Assembly: GCA_037045145.1 (NCBI GenBank)
Contig: JBAOIA010000011.1
Coordinates: forward strand, 620,001 to 684,000
Direction of reading: 5' to 3'
From: Bacteroidia bacterium
GTDB lineage: Bacteria; Bacteroidota; Bacteroidia; AKYH767-A; OLB10
Length of the DNA: 64,000 nt
This document shows positions 52,878 to 61,845 of the stretch, one piece after another. Under the pieces are notes generated by a model. The model was not told where the DNA came from. It did no database searches and worked only from the letters and a program-made list of their open reading frames with translations. Numbering within the stretch: the first letter of the stretch is position 1; each line of letters opens with the position of its first letter. Both the position numbers and the translations under genes were made by a program.

Positions 52878-53884
52878 CAAATACTAAGTATTTTAGAATA
52901 TTATCTTTTGCAGCAATATCATTTTGGATAATTGGTTTTGCATCATGCCGCAAAGATGATGCTATTGACACCGGGAATGATGTGTTAGAATTGGAAGTGC
53001 CATTAGGATTTCCTTATCCACCAATTCCTGAAGATAATCTGCCTACAAAAAACAGAATTGCATTAGGCAAAATGTTGTTTTTTGATCCGATACTCTCTCG
53101 CGACAGCACAATATCTTGTTCAAGTTGTCATCATTCCGATAAAAAATTTACGGATGGACTTCAAGTAGCAGAAGGAATTGAGGGAAGAACAACCTTGCGC
53201 AACTCCATGACAATTCTCAATACTGCCTATCAGCCAAATATGTTTTGGGATGGTGGCTCACCAACATTAGAAACACAGGTGTCTGCGCCCATAGAAGCGC
53301 ATGAGGAAATGGATTTTAATGTAATGAAAGTTGTTGAAAGGTTGAATAGTCATCCTGTTTATCCGGCCTTGTTTAGAAAAGCATATAACAGCGGACCATC
53401 GGCTTTTACACTAACACGGGCCATAGCAAATTTTGAACGAACACTCTTTACAGGCAAATCAAAGTATGATGAGTTTCAGTATGAGAAAAAAAGTGATGCT
53501 TTGTCAGTTTCAGAAAAAAGAGGCATGGATTTATTTTTTGGTGAACGGGCAGAGTGTTTTCATTGTCATGGAGGATTTAATTTTACAGACTTTAGTTTTA
53601 AAAACAATGGCCTACATGAAGTATATGCTGACTCAGGCAGGGCACGTATAACCACGCTGCATGATGATGTAGGGAAATTTAAAGTGCCTTCACTGCGCAA
53701 TGTTGCACTCACTGCTCCATATATGCACGATGGCAGTGTTGCTACTCTTGAAGATGTTGTTGAACATTATAATTCAGGAGGTAAACCAAATTTTAATAAA
53801 AGCTTTCTCATCAGACCTCTGAATCTTTCTGCACAGGAAAAAGAAGACCTCGTAAATTTTATGAAAGCATTAAATGATGAATAA
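52874..53884 (+). CDS. Di-haem cytochrome c peroxidase / MbnH-like lipoprotein
   Basis: 336 residues, lipobox FASC (Cys25). Two CxxCH haem sites: C82-SS-C85-H86 and C228-FH-C231-H232. The segment ALTAPYMHDGS has Tyr283-Met284 where this superfamily places a sixth haem ligand (Met in peroxidases, Tyr in MauG/MbnH). The company of two MbnP proteins points to an MbnH role, that is oxidation of MbnP tryptophan, rather than plain peroxide detoxification. Confidence 0.85.
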   Translation: MTNTKYFRILSFAAISFWIIGFASCRKDDAIDTGNDVLELEVPLGFPYPPIPEDNLPTKNRIALGKMLFFDPILSRDSTISCSSCHHSDKKFTDGLQVAEGIEGRTTLRNSMTILNTAYQPNMFWDGGSPTLETQVSAPIEAHEEMDFNVMKVVERLNSHPVYPALFRKAYNSGPSAFTLTRAIANFERTLFTGKSKYDEFQYEKKSDALSVSEKRGMDLFFGERAECFHCHGGFNFTDFSFKNNGLHEVYADSGRARITTLHDDVGKFKVPSLRNVALTAPYMHDGSVATLEDVVEHYNSGGKPNFNKSFLIRPLNLSAQEKEDLVNFMKALNDE

Positions 53885-53894
53885 ATTATTCGAA

Positions 53895-54308
53895 ATGAAA
53901 AATATCTCAAAGCTCATCGCACTAAGTTTTCTTGTATTCTCAATAACATCTTGCGAAAAAGATGATGGCTGTGATGGAGGAACAGGAGGAAAAAATTCTT
54001 TAAAAGTTTATTTAAAGCATCACTCAAAAATTATTCCACCACATGCAAATTACCCTGATACACTTTTTATTAAGTACGGCAGCAGCGAACTTCCGGGTAC
54101 CTCTCCATCTGATTTTGATAACTATGTAGTGAACAGCGATACTACCATTGACTTTTTTTCTGTTCCAAATTTAAAATGTGGAGATTATTACCTGTATGGT
54201 GTAGGCTGGGATGCAGCTATTTCGCAGCGAGTAAAAGGCGGAGTGCCGGTAACCATTCCTGATAATGATGCTGAGGTGTCTGTTAATGTGCCGGTAACTG
54301 AAGACTAA
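53895..54308 (+). CDS. Small lipoprotein at the end of the MbnP/MbnH cluster
   Basis: The start at ATG 53895 (MKNISKLIALSFLVFSITSC) gives a clean lipobox ITSC; 137 residues. The mature part begins EKDDGCDGGTGGKN and forms a beta-rich Ig-like stretch (SLKVYLKHHSKIIPPHANYPDTLFIKYG) with several His. No family recognised. It follows the di-haem gene by 10 bases and is probably in the same operon. Confidence 0.65.
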   Translation: MKNISKLIALSFLVFSITSCEKDDGCDGGTGGKNSLKVYLKHHSKIIPPHANYPDTLFIKYGSSELPGTSPSDFDNYVVNSDTTIDFFSVPNLKCGDYYLYGVGWDAAISQRVKGGVPVTIPDNDAEVSVNVPVTED

Positions 54309-54318
54309 TACACTTCTA

Positions 54319-55944
54319 TCAAGAAAGATATTTGCCTACAATGGGCATGCGCCTTCCCAATCCAAATGCTTTGGATGAAATTCGCAATATAGGTGCAAAC
54401 TGTTTGCGTTTGTATTCATTTCTGTTAACCATGCTGAGTATTCGGTTGACCAATGTTTCGTCATGCCCTTCGGAAATTAATTCTCTTGGGCCTTTACGCA
54501 GTTCTATATATTCAAATAATATTTTATCCAGCACATCGTATGCAGGCAAGGAGTCGCTGTCTTTTTGACCAGGACGTAATTCTGCACTAGGTGGCTTTGT
54601 TAAAATATTTTCAGGAATAATTTCTTTATCCCGATTGATATACCTGCACAATTCATAAACTTCTGTTTTATACAAATCGCCAATCACACTTAAGCCTCCG
54701 CACATATCGCCATACAAGGTTCCATAACCAACGGCAAGTTCACTTTTATTACTTGTATTAAGTAAAATATGACCGAATTTATTACTCATTGCCATCAGTA
54801 ATGTTCCTCGTATGCGTGCCTGAATGTTTTCTTCAGTCACATCAAAAGGCTTATCACCAAACAAAGGCTTTAGCGTTTTTAAAAACGTTTCATACAATGG
54901 ATTTATTTCCATTTTATCAACCATAATATTCAGGTTCCGACAAAGTTGTTCGGAGTCGGAGATTGAATGCCCGCTAGAAAATGCAGAAGGCAACATGATT
55001 GGTAAAATGTTTTCTGCACCCAAAGCATCGGCAGCCAACACCGTAACAATGGCACTGTCAACACCACCGGAAAGACCAAGCAACGCTTTCTTAAATCCCA
55101 TTTTAGAAAAATAATCCTTTATCCCCATCAGTAATGCCTGATAAATTAATTCATATTTTTCGGTTTGCTTTTCAATAATGGGAGTAGTGTTTTTTGTATT
55201 GAGATAAATAAGTTCTTCTTTAAAATAAGACCCCTCATAAAGTAAATTACCCGTAGCATCATAGGCTAATGACCCACCATCAAAAATAATTTCAGTTTGT
55301 GCTCCTACATGGTTGACATAAAGCAATGGAATTTTATACTGTTTTACATTTCGTCTTAAAATCGCTTTTCGCTGATGTGCATGTTTATAATCAAATGGCG
55401 ATGCTGCAATATTGATAATGAAAGAAGGGTTTTCTTTAATCAACTCTTCCATTGGAGAATGGATGTAGAGTGGGTCGTCTTCAACATTCCACAAGTCTTC
55501 GCAGATGGTTAAAGCAATTTTTTCTCCGTTAAGTTCTATACATTCAAACTTTCGCCCTGATTCAAAATAGCGGTATTCATCAAATACATCATAAGTGGGT
55601 AATAGTGATTTATGAATAACAGATTTTACTTTTCCTTTTTGAATGAACCAGGCCGAATTAAACAAACTTTTTCCTTCAGGCACTGCATTGCGCGAGGGAC
55701 AACCAACAATGGCTGTTATGTTTTCACAATGTGCGGCAATTTTTTCAATGGACTGATAACAACGATTGATGAAATCGTCAAATTCAAGAAAGTCAAGTGG
55801 AGGATAGGCTGTAATAGTAAGTTCAGGAAATACAATTAGTGCTGCACCTTTTTTTTCAGCCTCTTTAATGGCATCAATTATTTTGGCAGTGTTTTGTTCA
55901 AAGTTGCCCACATGAAAGTTGAGTTGGGCAAGTGCTATATGCAT
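54319..55944 (-). CDS. nadE: Glutamine-dependent NAD+ synthetase
   Basis: 541 residues. The N-terminal nitrilase-like glutaminase has the triad Glu41 (FPELTITAYPP), Lys112 (IHKSLLPTYDVF) and Cys148 (LTICEDLW). The C-terminal NAD synthetase domain has the PP-loop LGLSGGVDSAIVTVL. It makes NAD from deamido-NAD. Confidence 0.95.
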   Translation of the reverse strand: MHIALAQLNFHVGNFEQNTAKIIDAIKEAEKKGAALIVFPELTITAYPPLDFLEFDDFINRCYQSIEKIAAHCENITAIVGCPSRNAVPEGKSLFNSAWFIQKGKVKSVIHKSLLPTYDVFDEYRYFESGRKFECIELNGEKIALTICEDLWNVEDDPLYIHSPMEELIKENPSFIINIAASPFDYKHAHQRKAILRRNVKQYKIPLLYVNHVGAQTEIIFDGGSLAYDATGNLLYEGSYFKEELIYLNTKNTTPIIEKQTEKYELIYQALLMGIKDYFSKMGFKKALLGLSGGVDSAIVTVLAADALGAENILPIMLPSAFSSGHSISDSEQLCRNLNIMVDKMEINPLYETFLKTLKPLFGDKPFDVTEENIQARIRGTLLMAMSNKFGHILLNTSNKSELAVGYGTLYGDMCGGLSVIGDLYKTEVYELCRYINRDKEIIPENILTKPPSAELRPGQKDSDSLPAYDVLDKILFEYIELRKGPRELISEGHDETLVNRILSMVNRNEYKRKQFAPILRISSKAFGLGRRMPIVGKYLS

Positions 55945-55997
55945 AGTAATTTATTGTGAAGCAAAAGTATGTTAATGTTACCAATGCTGCAATGTAT

Positions 55998-56030
55998 AAA
56001 AAAAGCCGTCTTTATTGATAGACGGCTTCG
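55998..56030 (-). terminator. Terminator for the outer-membrane protein gene
   Basis: AAGCCGTC/GACGGCTT 8-bp stem with a 10-base loop; on the minus strand it is followed by a T run. It lies between the barrel gene and nadE. Confidence 0.75.
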
Positions 56031-56049
56031 AAAATATATTATTTGAACT

Positions 56050-56640
56050 TTAAAACATTACCCCTAAATCAACAGCTAAAAAGTTTGAGGTTGCTTTTGA
56101 ATGTTTTTCTTTTACTACATCCAAAAAACCATTATTGAAAGTTATACCAAAAAGTAAAGCTGTTTTTCCGCCTAGTGAATATTGTGTACCAATACCCGCA
56201 ACTAAAGCCATATTTAATGGGTTGATATCAGATTTTTTAAAATCACCATCAGTTCTGATGTTAATACCTGTAGTAAAACCAACTTTACCGAAGTAAGTCA
56301 TATAACCAATTTCATTGGTTTTTAGCTTTAAGGTTAAAGGGAGTTCAATATATTGTAACACAGTTTTCATTTTATAGGTATCCAAATATTTTAATTTGCC
56401 ACCACGGTAGGTTACATCAATTCCAGTTTCAAAAGAATAGTTATTGGTAAAATTAATATCAGCAATCAGACCGTAGGCAAACCCTATTTTGCTGCCATCA
56501 TTATCTAAATTATCGCTGGCTTTAAACCAGGCTACTGTTGGAGAAATTTTAAGCCCGAAATTAAATTTATTGTCCTGTGCTTTTGCAAATTGAAAAGCAG
56601 CCACAAAGGCTATTGCAATTAGTGATACTTTTGCTCTCAT
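56050..56640 (-). CDS. Outer-membrane beta-barrel protein (porin-like, PorT/OmpW size)
   Basis: The start at ATG 56640 gives a signal peptide (MRAKVSLIAIAFVAAFQFAKAQ). About 196 residues of alternating amphipathic strands (FNFGLKISPTVAWFKA, YSFETGIDVTYRGGKL) ending LAVDLGVMF with a terminal Phe. This is the generic outer-membrane beta-barrel family of Bacteroidota; the ligand is unknown. A -7 box TAATTTTG on this strand is at 56665-56672. Confidence 0.82.
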   Translation of the reverse strand: MRAKVSLIAIAFVAAFQFAKAQDNKFNFGLKISPTVAWFKASDNLDNDGSKIGFAYGLIADINFTNNYSFETGIDVTYRGGKLKYLDTYKMKTVLQYIELPLTLKLKTNEIGYMTYFGKVGFTTGINIRTDGDFKKSDINPLNMALVAGIGTQYSLGGKTALLFGITFNNGFLDVVKEKHSKATSNFLAVDLGVMF

Positions 56641-56672
56641 TATTTTATGTTTTTTAATTCGAGACAAAATTA

Positions 56673-57692
56673 ATGAAATTTTTTACAGTCAGACATAATG
56701 TTTATCTTTTACTATCAACAGTGTTGATGTTGAGTTTTTCCTGTCAGAACAGACCAAATGCAGATAAACAGCCTACAGAAGCTATGACCACACATTTAAA
56801 GTTCGATGAGGTGTTGTTTTCTGCTGACAGCATCAGCCCACTGCATGTGGTAAACTGGAGTCAGCAATATCCCTATTTTTTCAATCTGTTTGTAAATAAA
56901 ATAATACATCTGCCGCCAGCAGACAGTGCTGCACTAGCACTCAGTCTTCAAAAATTTGTTAGCGATAAAGATGTAAAAGACATTCATGCACGGGTAGAAA
57001 AAGTTTTTTCTTCTGCCGATAAAGATAAATTGTTTTCTGAAATAGAAGTTTTTTTAAGCAACTATAAAAATGAGTTAGGCACACAACCTGTAAAGCATCT
57101 GATTACATTTCTTTCTGCATTTAACTATGCTGTTATTACATCAGATAGTGCCATTGGTATTGGGCTCGACATGTACTTAGGTAGTGATTGTGAGTTTTAT
57201 CCATCTATAGGAATTCCGCAATATGCCTATCAACACTTTTCAAAAGATTATATTTTATGTGATGTAATAAAAGGCTGGTATCAGAGTGAACATGATGTAG
57301 ATGAAGAGAAGAACGAATTTTTAAGTCGTATGATTTATTATGGAAAGCAATGGTATTTTACTTCGGTTATGGCGCCTCAAATGCAAGACACTATTCTGAC
57401 AGGATACAGTAAAAAACAGTTGGAGTGGTGCAACAATAACAGCAAACAAATGTGGGCATTCTTTATTGAAAACAAATTGTTTTATTCTACACGCGAAATG
57501 GAGTATATGAAATATATTGCCGAAGGGCAGACTACACAAGGTTTTCCCGAAGGCGCTCCATCACGCACAGCACAGTGGTTGGGATGGAAGATTGTAAGTG
57601 CCTATATGAAAAACAATCGTTCTACATTAAAAGAGCTGCTTGCCGAAAAAGATGCACAGAAAATTCTTGAAAAATCAGGATATAAACCTTAG
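56673..57692 (+). CDS. gldB: Gliding motility lipoprotein GldB
   Basis: 339 residues with lipobox SFSC (Cys24). The family pattern is present: HLKFDEVLFSADS, QQYPYFFNLFVNKI, GIGLDMYLGSDCEFYPSIGIPQYAYQHFSKDYILCDVIKGWY, RMIYYGKQWYF. GldB is needed for gliding in Flavobacterium johnsoniae. gldC follows by 29 bases. Presence of gldB does not by itself prove gliding. Confidence 0.9.
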   Translation: MKFFTVRHNVYLLLSTVLMLSFSCQNRPNADKQPTEAMTTHLKFDEVLFSADSISPLHVVNWSQQYPYFFNLFVNKIIHLPPADSAALALSLQKFVSDKDVKDIHARVEKVFSSADKDKLFSEIEVFLSNYKNELGTQPVKHLITFLSAFNYAVITSDSAIGIGLDMYLGSDCEFYPSIGIPQYAYQHFSKDYILCDVIKGWYQSEHDVDEEKNEFLSRMIYYGKQWYFTSVMAPQMQDTILTGYSKKQLEWCNNNSKQMWAFFIENKLFYSTREMEYMKYIAEGQTTQGFPEGAPSRTAQWLGWKIVSAYMKNNRSTLKELLAEKDAQKILEKSGYKP

Positions 57693-57721
57693 TTAAATTT
57701 AAAATAGCAACAATCAAAAAG

Positions 57722-58051
57722 ATGAAAAAATCAGAAATAAAATTTACAGTCAGCTTAGACGATAACAACAAGCCTGTGGCCTTGCATTGGAATGCCGAAG
57801 ACAGTGGCATGCAGGGCGACAAAGAGTGTAAGGCCATGATGCTGGCATTGTTTGATAAGAAAGATCAAACCACCATGCGCATTGATTTATGGACACAGGA
57901 AATGATGGTTGAAGAGATGCAACAATTCTTTTTTGAAATGTATATGAGCATGGCCGATACCTATCAAAACGCCACAAACGACAAAGATCAGGCAGAAAAA
58001 ATGCGTGGCTTTGCCCGTCAGTTTGGTAAGGAAGTGAGTTTGATAAAATAA
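57722..58051 (+). CDS. gldC: Gliding motility protein GldC
   Basis: 109 residues, cytosolic, full length: KSEIKFTVSLDDNNKPVALH, DLWTQEMMVEEMQQFFFEMY, and a C-terminal NATNDKDQAEKMRGFARQFG. Follows gldB as in other Bacteroidota. A decayed copy of its 3' end lies at 58261-58353. Confidence 0.93.
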   Translation: MKKSEIKFTVSLDDNNKPVALHWNAEDSGMQGDKECKAMMLALFDKKDQTTMRIDLWTQEMMVEEMQQFFFEMYMSMADTYQNATNDKDQAEKMRGFARQFGKEVSLIK

Positions 58052-58168
58052 CTATTTTTTATTGATAGTAGCAACAAGAACAGTTCTTGAAAATAACCTT
58101 GTTGATTTTCATAATTGATAAAATTTGTTTCGCTTGATTTTGACTTCTATAGATAATAAACAAATAAG

Positions 58169-58276
58169 ATGAAAAAGCTAATTGTAATTGCAGGTGTGAT
58201 GCTTCTTTTGTTAATAGCAAGAAAAAAAACAGAAGCAGACAAGAGCATTTTCTGGTACATTCAGATGCCTATCTAA
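58169..58276 (+). CDS. Short hydrophobic ORF in the gldC duplicate region
   Basis: 35 codons, MKKLIVIAGVMLLLLIARKK then TEADKSIFWYIQMPI. It looks like a signal or TM start, running out of frame into the gldC-like remnant. Possibly the 5' part of a decayed gene. Weak evidence for expression. Confidence 0.3.
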   Translation: MKKLIVIAGVMLLLLIARKKTEADKSIFWYIQMPI

Positions 58277-58353
58277 AAGCCACAAACAATAAAGATCAGG
58301 CAGAGAAAATGCATGGTTTTGCCTGTCAGGTTGATAAAACAGTAAGTCAATAA
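58261..58353 (+). pseudogene. gldC 3'-end duplicate remnant
   Basis: In one frame it reads DAYLKATNNKDQAEKMHGFA then CQVDKTVSQ and a stop, which lines up with the last ~30 residues of GldC (DTYQNATNDKDQAEKMRGFA). Nothing upstream matches the rest of GldC, so this is a truncated, diverged duplicate. The remainder of 58052-58372 has no other recognisable gene. Confidence 0.75.
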
Positions 58354-58372
58354 TAAATAAAAGGAAAGTAAA

Positions 58373-58780
58373 TTATCCTTTATTGGTAATCTTTTGGGCA
58401 AAAGCAATGATATGACCATCAGGGTCGGAAAAGTAACAAGCTCTGTCGCCCCAATCCCTATCAATAATTGGACTAATCAAATGTGCACCTGCATTTATTG
58501 CATTGTCAAACTCAAGTTCAATGTTTTCAGCATAATAATAAAGTTCGCATCTGGGTATTCCATTGCCTAGATTTGGATGAGGGGTTTTATCTGAAAGAAT
58601 TTTTGCTATACCATAATTTGGCATCAATCCAAGTTTACAGTTAGGGGCAAGTATAAACTCTGTCATGCCCGGCACATTTAAGGCAGGCTCTTGCCTGAAT
58701 AGCTTGGTATAAAAAACTGCACTTTCCTGCTGGTTCTTAACATAAAGAATGGTTTCAAAGAGTAAAAAGTGGTTCATCAT
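58373..58780 (-). CDS. VOC (glyoxalase/bleomycin-resistance) family protein
   Basis: 135 residues with two beta-alpha-beta-beta-beta units: FLLFETILYVKNQQESAVFY and a second half ending DRACYFSDPDGHIIAFAQKI, the classic VOC C-terminus with a metal-ligand region. Substrate unknown. Confidence 0.87.
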   Translation of the reverse strand: MMNHFLLFETILYVKNQQESAVFYTKLFRQEPALNVPGMTEFILAPNCKLGLMPNYGIAKILSDKTPHPNLGNGIPRCELYYYAENIELEFDNAINAGAHLISPIIDRDWGDRACYFSDPDGHIIAFAQKITNKG

Positions 58781-58869
58781 GCTATGCTTTTTTCTTCTGT
58801 TGAGTGATTGTGTCGTATAGTATTTTGGTTTGAGAAAATGTGTCTAAGTATTAATACCATTTTTTGGTA

Positions 58870-59280
58870 CTAGTCTGACTTTTTTTGACGGAGTTTTTTT
58901 ATTTCAGAGGTCCTTCGTTTTTGAGTCAATCGGCTTTCTGTTGCCTGTAATGGTTTTGATGTGGCTATTCGCTTGACAGGCTTTTTCAAAGATTTTTCAA
59001 TCAGAGCTTTGAATTTTTTTAATACATTTTCTTTATTGCCCAACTGACTGCGCGATTCGCTGCTCTGCAATTTAAGCAAACCGGCTTCATTGATTTTATT
59101 TGTCAACTTTTCTTTAATGAGTTGCTTTTGTTCTTCATTTAAACATTCTGACCCATTGATATCAAAAGCCAATTCAGCCTTGGTGGCTACTTTGTTGACA
59201 TGCTGTCCGCCTTTGCCCGAACTGCGCGAAAAAGTGATGACTAACTCAGATAATAAACAATCGAAATTAATTTTACTCAT
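58870..59280 (-). CDS. arfB: Alternative ribosome-rescue factor / aminoacyl-tRNA hydrolase
   Basis: 136 residues. GGQ motif at 24-26 (SSGKGGQHVNKVATKAEL) and a Lys/Arg-rich C-terminal tail (TQKRRTSEIKKLRQKK) that in ArfB/YaeJ enters the empty mRNA channel. It releases peptides from stalled ribosomes. Its start overlaps the stop of the nitrilase gene upstream by one base. Confidence 0.93.
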   Translation of the reverse strand: MSKINFDCLLSELVITFSRSSGKGGQHVNKVATKAELAFDINGSECLNEEQKQLIKEKLTNKINEAGLLKLQSSESRSQLGNKENVLKKFKALIEKSLKKPVKRIATSKPLQATESRLTQKRRTSEIKKLRQKKSD

Positions 59281-60062
59281 TACAGTTTAATGGTAAAACT
59301 GTCGGCATCATTGATTACCGGAAAGCTATGTCTGGCATTTTCCAAAACATCAAAATCGAGTTTCACAGTTTCTATACTTTCAATGCCTGCCTTGGTCTTG
59401 CTTATTTTTTTACCAAATGGGTCAAGCACTATTGTGTCGCCCGTATATGTAATGTCATTGCCATCTTTTCCAATACGGTTAACACCCACAACAAACGATT
59501 GATTTTCGATAGCACGGGCAGTGAGCAATTGTTTCCAGGCAAAGCTGCGTTTCTCGGGCCAGTTGGCTACAACAATGGCACAGTCATATTCGTTCTGATT
59601 GCGCATCCACACCGGAAACCGAAGGTCGTAACAAACAAAAACAGAAAGACGCCATCCCTTGTATAATAGTATTAGTTTTTTGTTTCCGGGATGATAAAAT
59701 TTTTGCTCACCTGCCATGGTAAACAAATGTCTTTTATCATAGTGTGCATGGGCACCACCGGGAGTCATCCAAACCAAGCGGTTATAATATCTGCCACCTT
59801 CTTCAACAATGAGGCTTCCGCAAACAACAGCATTTTTTGTTTCTGCCATTTTTTGCATCCACTGCATGGAAGGACCATCACTTTTCTCGGCCAGTGCTGC
59901 AGCATTCATGCTGAATCCTGTATTGAACATTTCGGGAAGTACAATCAAATCAGTGCTATTTGCCTTAATGCTTTTAAGCAGCGTGGTGAAATGTTTTAAG
60001 TTTTTTGCCTGATTTTCCCAGTGTAGTTTTGTCTGAACAGTTGTTACTCTTAGCGTACTCAT
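59280..60062 (-). CDS. Nitrilase family omega-amidase (YafV/MtnU-like)
   Basis: 260 residues. Triad Glu44 (LPEMFNTGFS), Lys110 (HYDKRHLF) and Cys144 (VCYDLRFPVW). The FNTGFS and DLRFPVWMRN patterns fit the omega-amidase group that hydrolyses alpha-ketoglutaramate. The next gene upstream on the same strand is a matching aminotransferase, which supports this. Confidence 0.88.
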   Translation of the reverse strand: MSTLRVTTVQTKLHWENQAKNLKHFTTLLKSIKANSTDLIVLPEMFNTGFSMNAAALAEKSDGPSMQWMQKMAETKNAVVCGSLIVEEGGRYYNRLVWMTPGGAHAHYDKRHLFTMAGEQKFYHPGNKKLILLYKGWRLSVFVCYDLRFPVWMRNQNEYDCAIVVANWPEKRSFAWKQLLTARAIENQSFVVGVNRIGKDGNDITYTGDTIVLDPFGKKISKTKAGIESIETVKLDFDVLENARHSFPVINDADSFTIKL

Positions 60063-60113
60063 GGTATGATATTGTTGGTTCAGGCAAAGTTATATTTTAT
60101 TGGCACTAAAACA

Positions 60114-61283
60114 CTACCTATTTTTTCCAACTTTAAGCAGTCGGGATGCAGCTCTTTCCAGTGTTTCATCGCTTTTGGCAAAACAAAACCGCAAAAGTTT
60201 ATGGTCAGTACCGTTTCTGTAGAATGCAGAAACCGGAATGGAGGCAATGCCGTATTCTTTTGTCAGCTTTACAGCAAAGTCCATGTCCTTTTCATCGCTC
60301 AGTTTACTGTAATCAAGCAATTGAAAATACGAACCCGAACAGGCCAATGGTTTAAATGAAGTACCTTGAATCAGTTTTAAAAAATAGTCTCTTTTATCCT
60401 GATAAAATTTTTCTATTCCTGAATAGTTTTTGGCATCTTTCATAAATTCTGCATAGGCATATTGAATGGGTGTATTGGCACTAAAAACCATAAACTGATG
60501 TGCTTTTCTGAATTCAGCCATCAACTTTGACGGTGCAATGCAATATCCCATTTTCCATCCTGTGGTATGAAAAGTTTTGCCAAAGGAATAAACAATGAAA
60601 CTACGCTCGGCCAATTTTGGAAACCGTGCCACACTTTGATGTTCGTAGCCATCAAAAATAACATGCTCATACACTTCATCACTCAAAACAAAAATGTCTG
60701 TCTTGGCGGTAATTTTTTCAAGCATCTGAAAATCTTTAACACTTAAAATAGCACCTGTAGGATTGTGTGGTGTGTTAATTATAATCATTCTGGTACGCTG
60801 ATTCATGAGTTTTTTCACCTCATTCCAGTCAATATGAAAGTCGGGCAATTTTAACTCAGCATGTACAGGTTCGCCACCGGCAAGTACAACAGCAGGTGCA
60901 TAGGAATCGTATGCAGGATCAAAAATAATTACCTCATCACCATCGCGCACTACAGATGCTATGGCTGTGTAAATTGCTTGTGTTCCTCCAGCAGTGACGG
61001 TAATCTCAGTTTCAGGATTGTATTTTGCGCTAAAGCGTGCTTCTATTTTAGCAGCAATTTCTTCGCGAAGCGGCATGATACCGGGCATGGGTGCATATTG
61101 ATTCATGCCTTTTTTCATGTACTTGGTCACCAAGCTGATGAGTTCGGTCGAGATAGCAAAATCAGGAAAACCCTGTGATAGGTTAATGGCATCATATTCG
61201 TTGGCAAGTGCCGACATGACACTGAAAATACTGTTTCCGGTTTTAGGAAGTTTGGATTTTATTAATGCTTGATTTGGTGACAT
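60114..61283 (-). CDS. PLP-dependent aminotransferase, methionine/glutamine type (YbdL/KAT-like)
   Basis: 389 residues, fold type I. PLP lysine Lys236 in YSFGKTFHTTGWKMGY; substrate/PLP motifs NTPHNPTGAIL and SDEVYEHVIFD; N-terminal NLSQGFPDF. This matches YbdL/kynurenine aminotransferase-like enzymes that use methionine or glutamine. With the omega-amidase it forms a glutamine transaminase route, a known methionine-salvage link. A -7 box TACATTTG on the minus strand is at 61301-61308. Confidence 0.88.
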   Translation of the reverse strand: MSPNQALIKSKLPKTGNSIFSVMSALANEYDAINLSQGFPDFAISTELISLVTKYMKKGMNQYAPMPGIMPLREEIAAKIEARFSAKYNPETEITVTAGGTQAIYTAIASVVRDGDEVIIFDPAYDSYAPAVVLAGGEPVHAELKLPDFHIDWNEVKKLMNQRTRMIIINTPHNPTGAILSVKDFQMLEKITAKTDIFVLSDEVYEHVIFDGYEHQSVARFPKLAERSFIVYSFGKTFHTTGWKMGYCIAPSKLMAEFRKAHQFMVFSANTPIQYAYAEFMKDAKNYSGIEKFYQDKRDYFLKLIQGTSFKPLACSGSYFQLLDYSKLSDEKDMDFAVKLTKEYGIASIPVSAFYRNGTDHKLLRFCFAKSDETLERAASRLLKVGKNR

Positions 61284-61845
61284 AAAAAGCGGCTATGCTT
61301 CAAATGTATATCAATTGCCGATAACAAAAAAGAATTCTGCTTTTTAAGTTCATGCTTTAGTGCTATTGTATTGAGTATAACAGCAAATTGTTTTAAACAA
61401 CTTTCACTTTCACCAATTTTATTTAAAATTTTGTCAGTTGTAGAATTGAATTCTTTTGTTTATAGTTAGTCGTTTTAAAAAACTTCAATGATGTGATTTC
61501 AATATATTTGTTAGCTCAGTTAATGTTTGTTTTTTTGATTGAATGAAATTTTCATCATTTAATTTTTCGGTTTACGGTAAAAGAACCTATTTGGTACTTA
61601 TCAGTGTATTGATTGGTGCATTGACCACTTTATGTGCAGCCTTATTAAAAGAACAAAAAAAGACAAGGCTTTTATAATGAAGCCGGAAAATAATTGACAT
61701 TTGAAAACCAACAAAGAATTGCTTGCAAAGCAGGAAGGCATTATTCAAAAAAGCTTTCCTCTTCAAAAAGAAAACTTTAACTCCAAGTCAGGACGAAGGG
61801 ATTTACATAGGAGCCCAAATTAGCGGCAGGTGTTTCTGTCCTTTG
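61284..61845. other. Long intergenic region with a degraded short ORF
   Basis: 562 bases without a sound gene. The only notable ORF is at 61543-61677 (44 codons: YGKRTYLVLISVLIGALTTL), which resembles the first helix of a ClC-type chloride channel and then stops. It may be a gene remnant; the resemblance is loose. Otherwise AT-rich. Confidence 0.4.
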
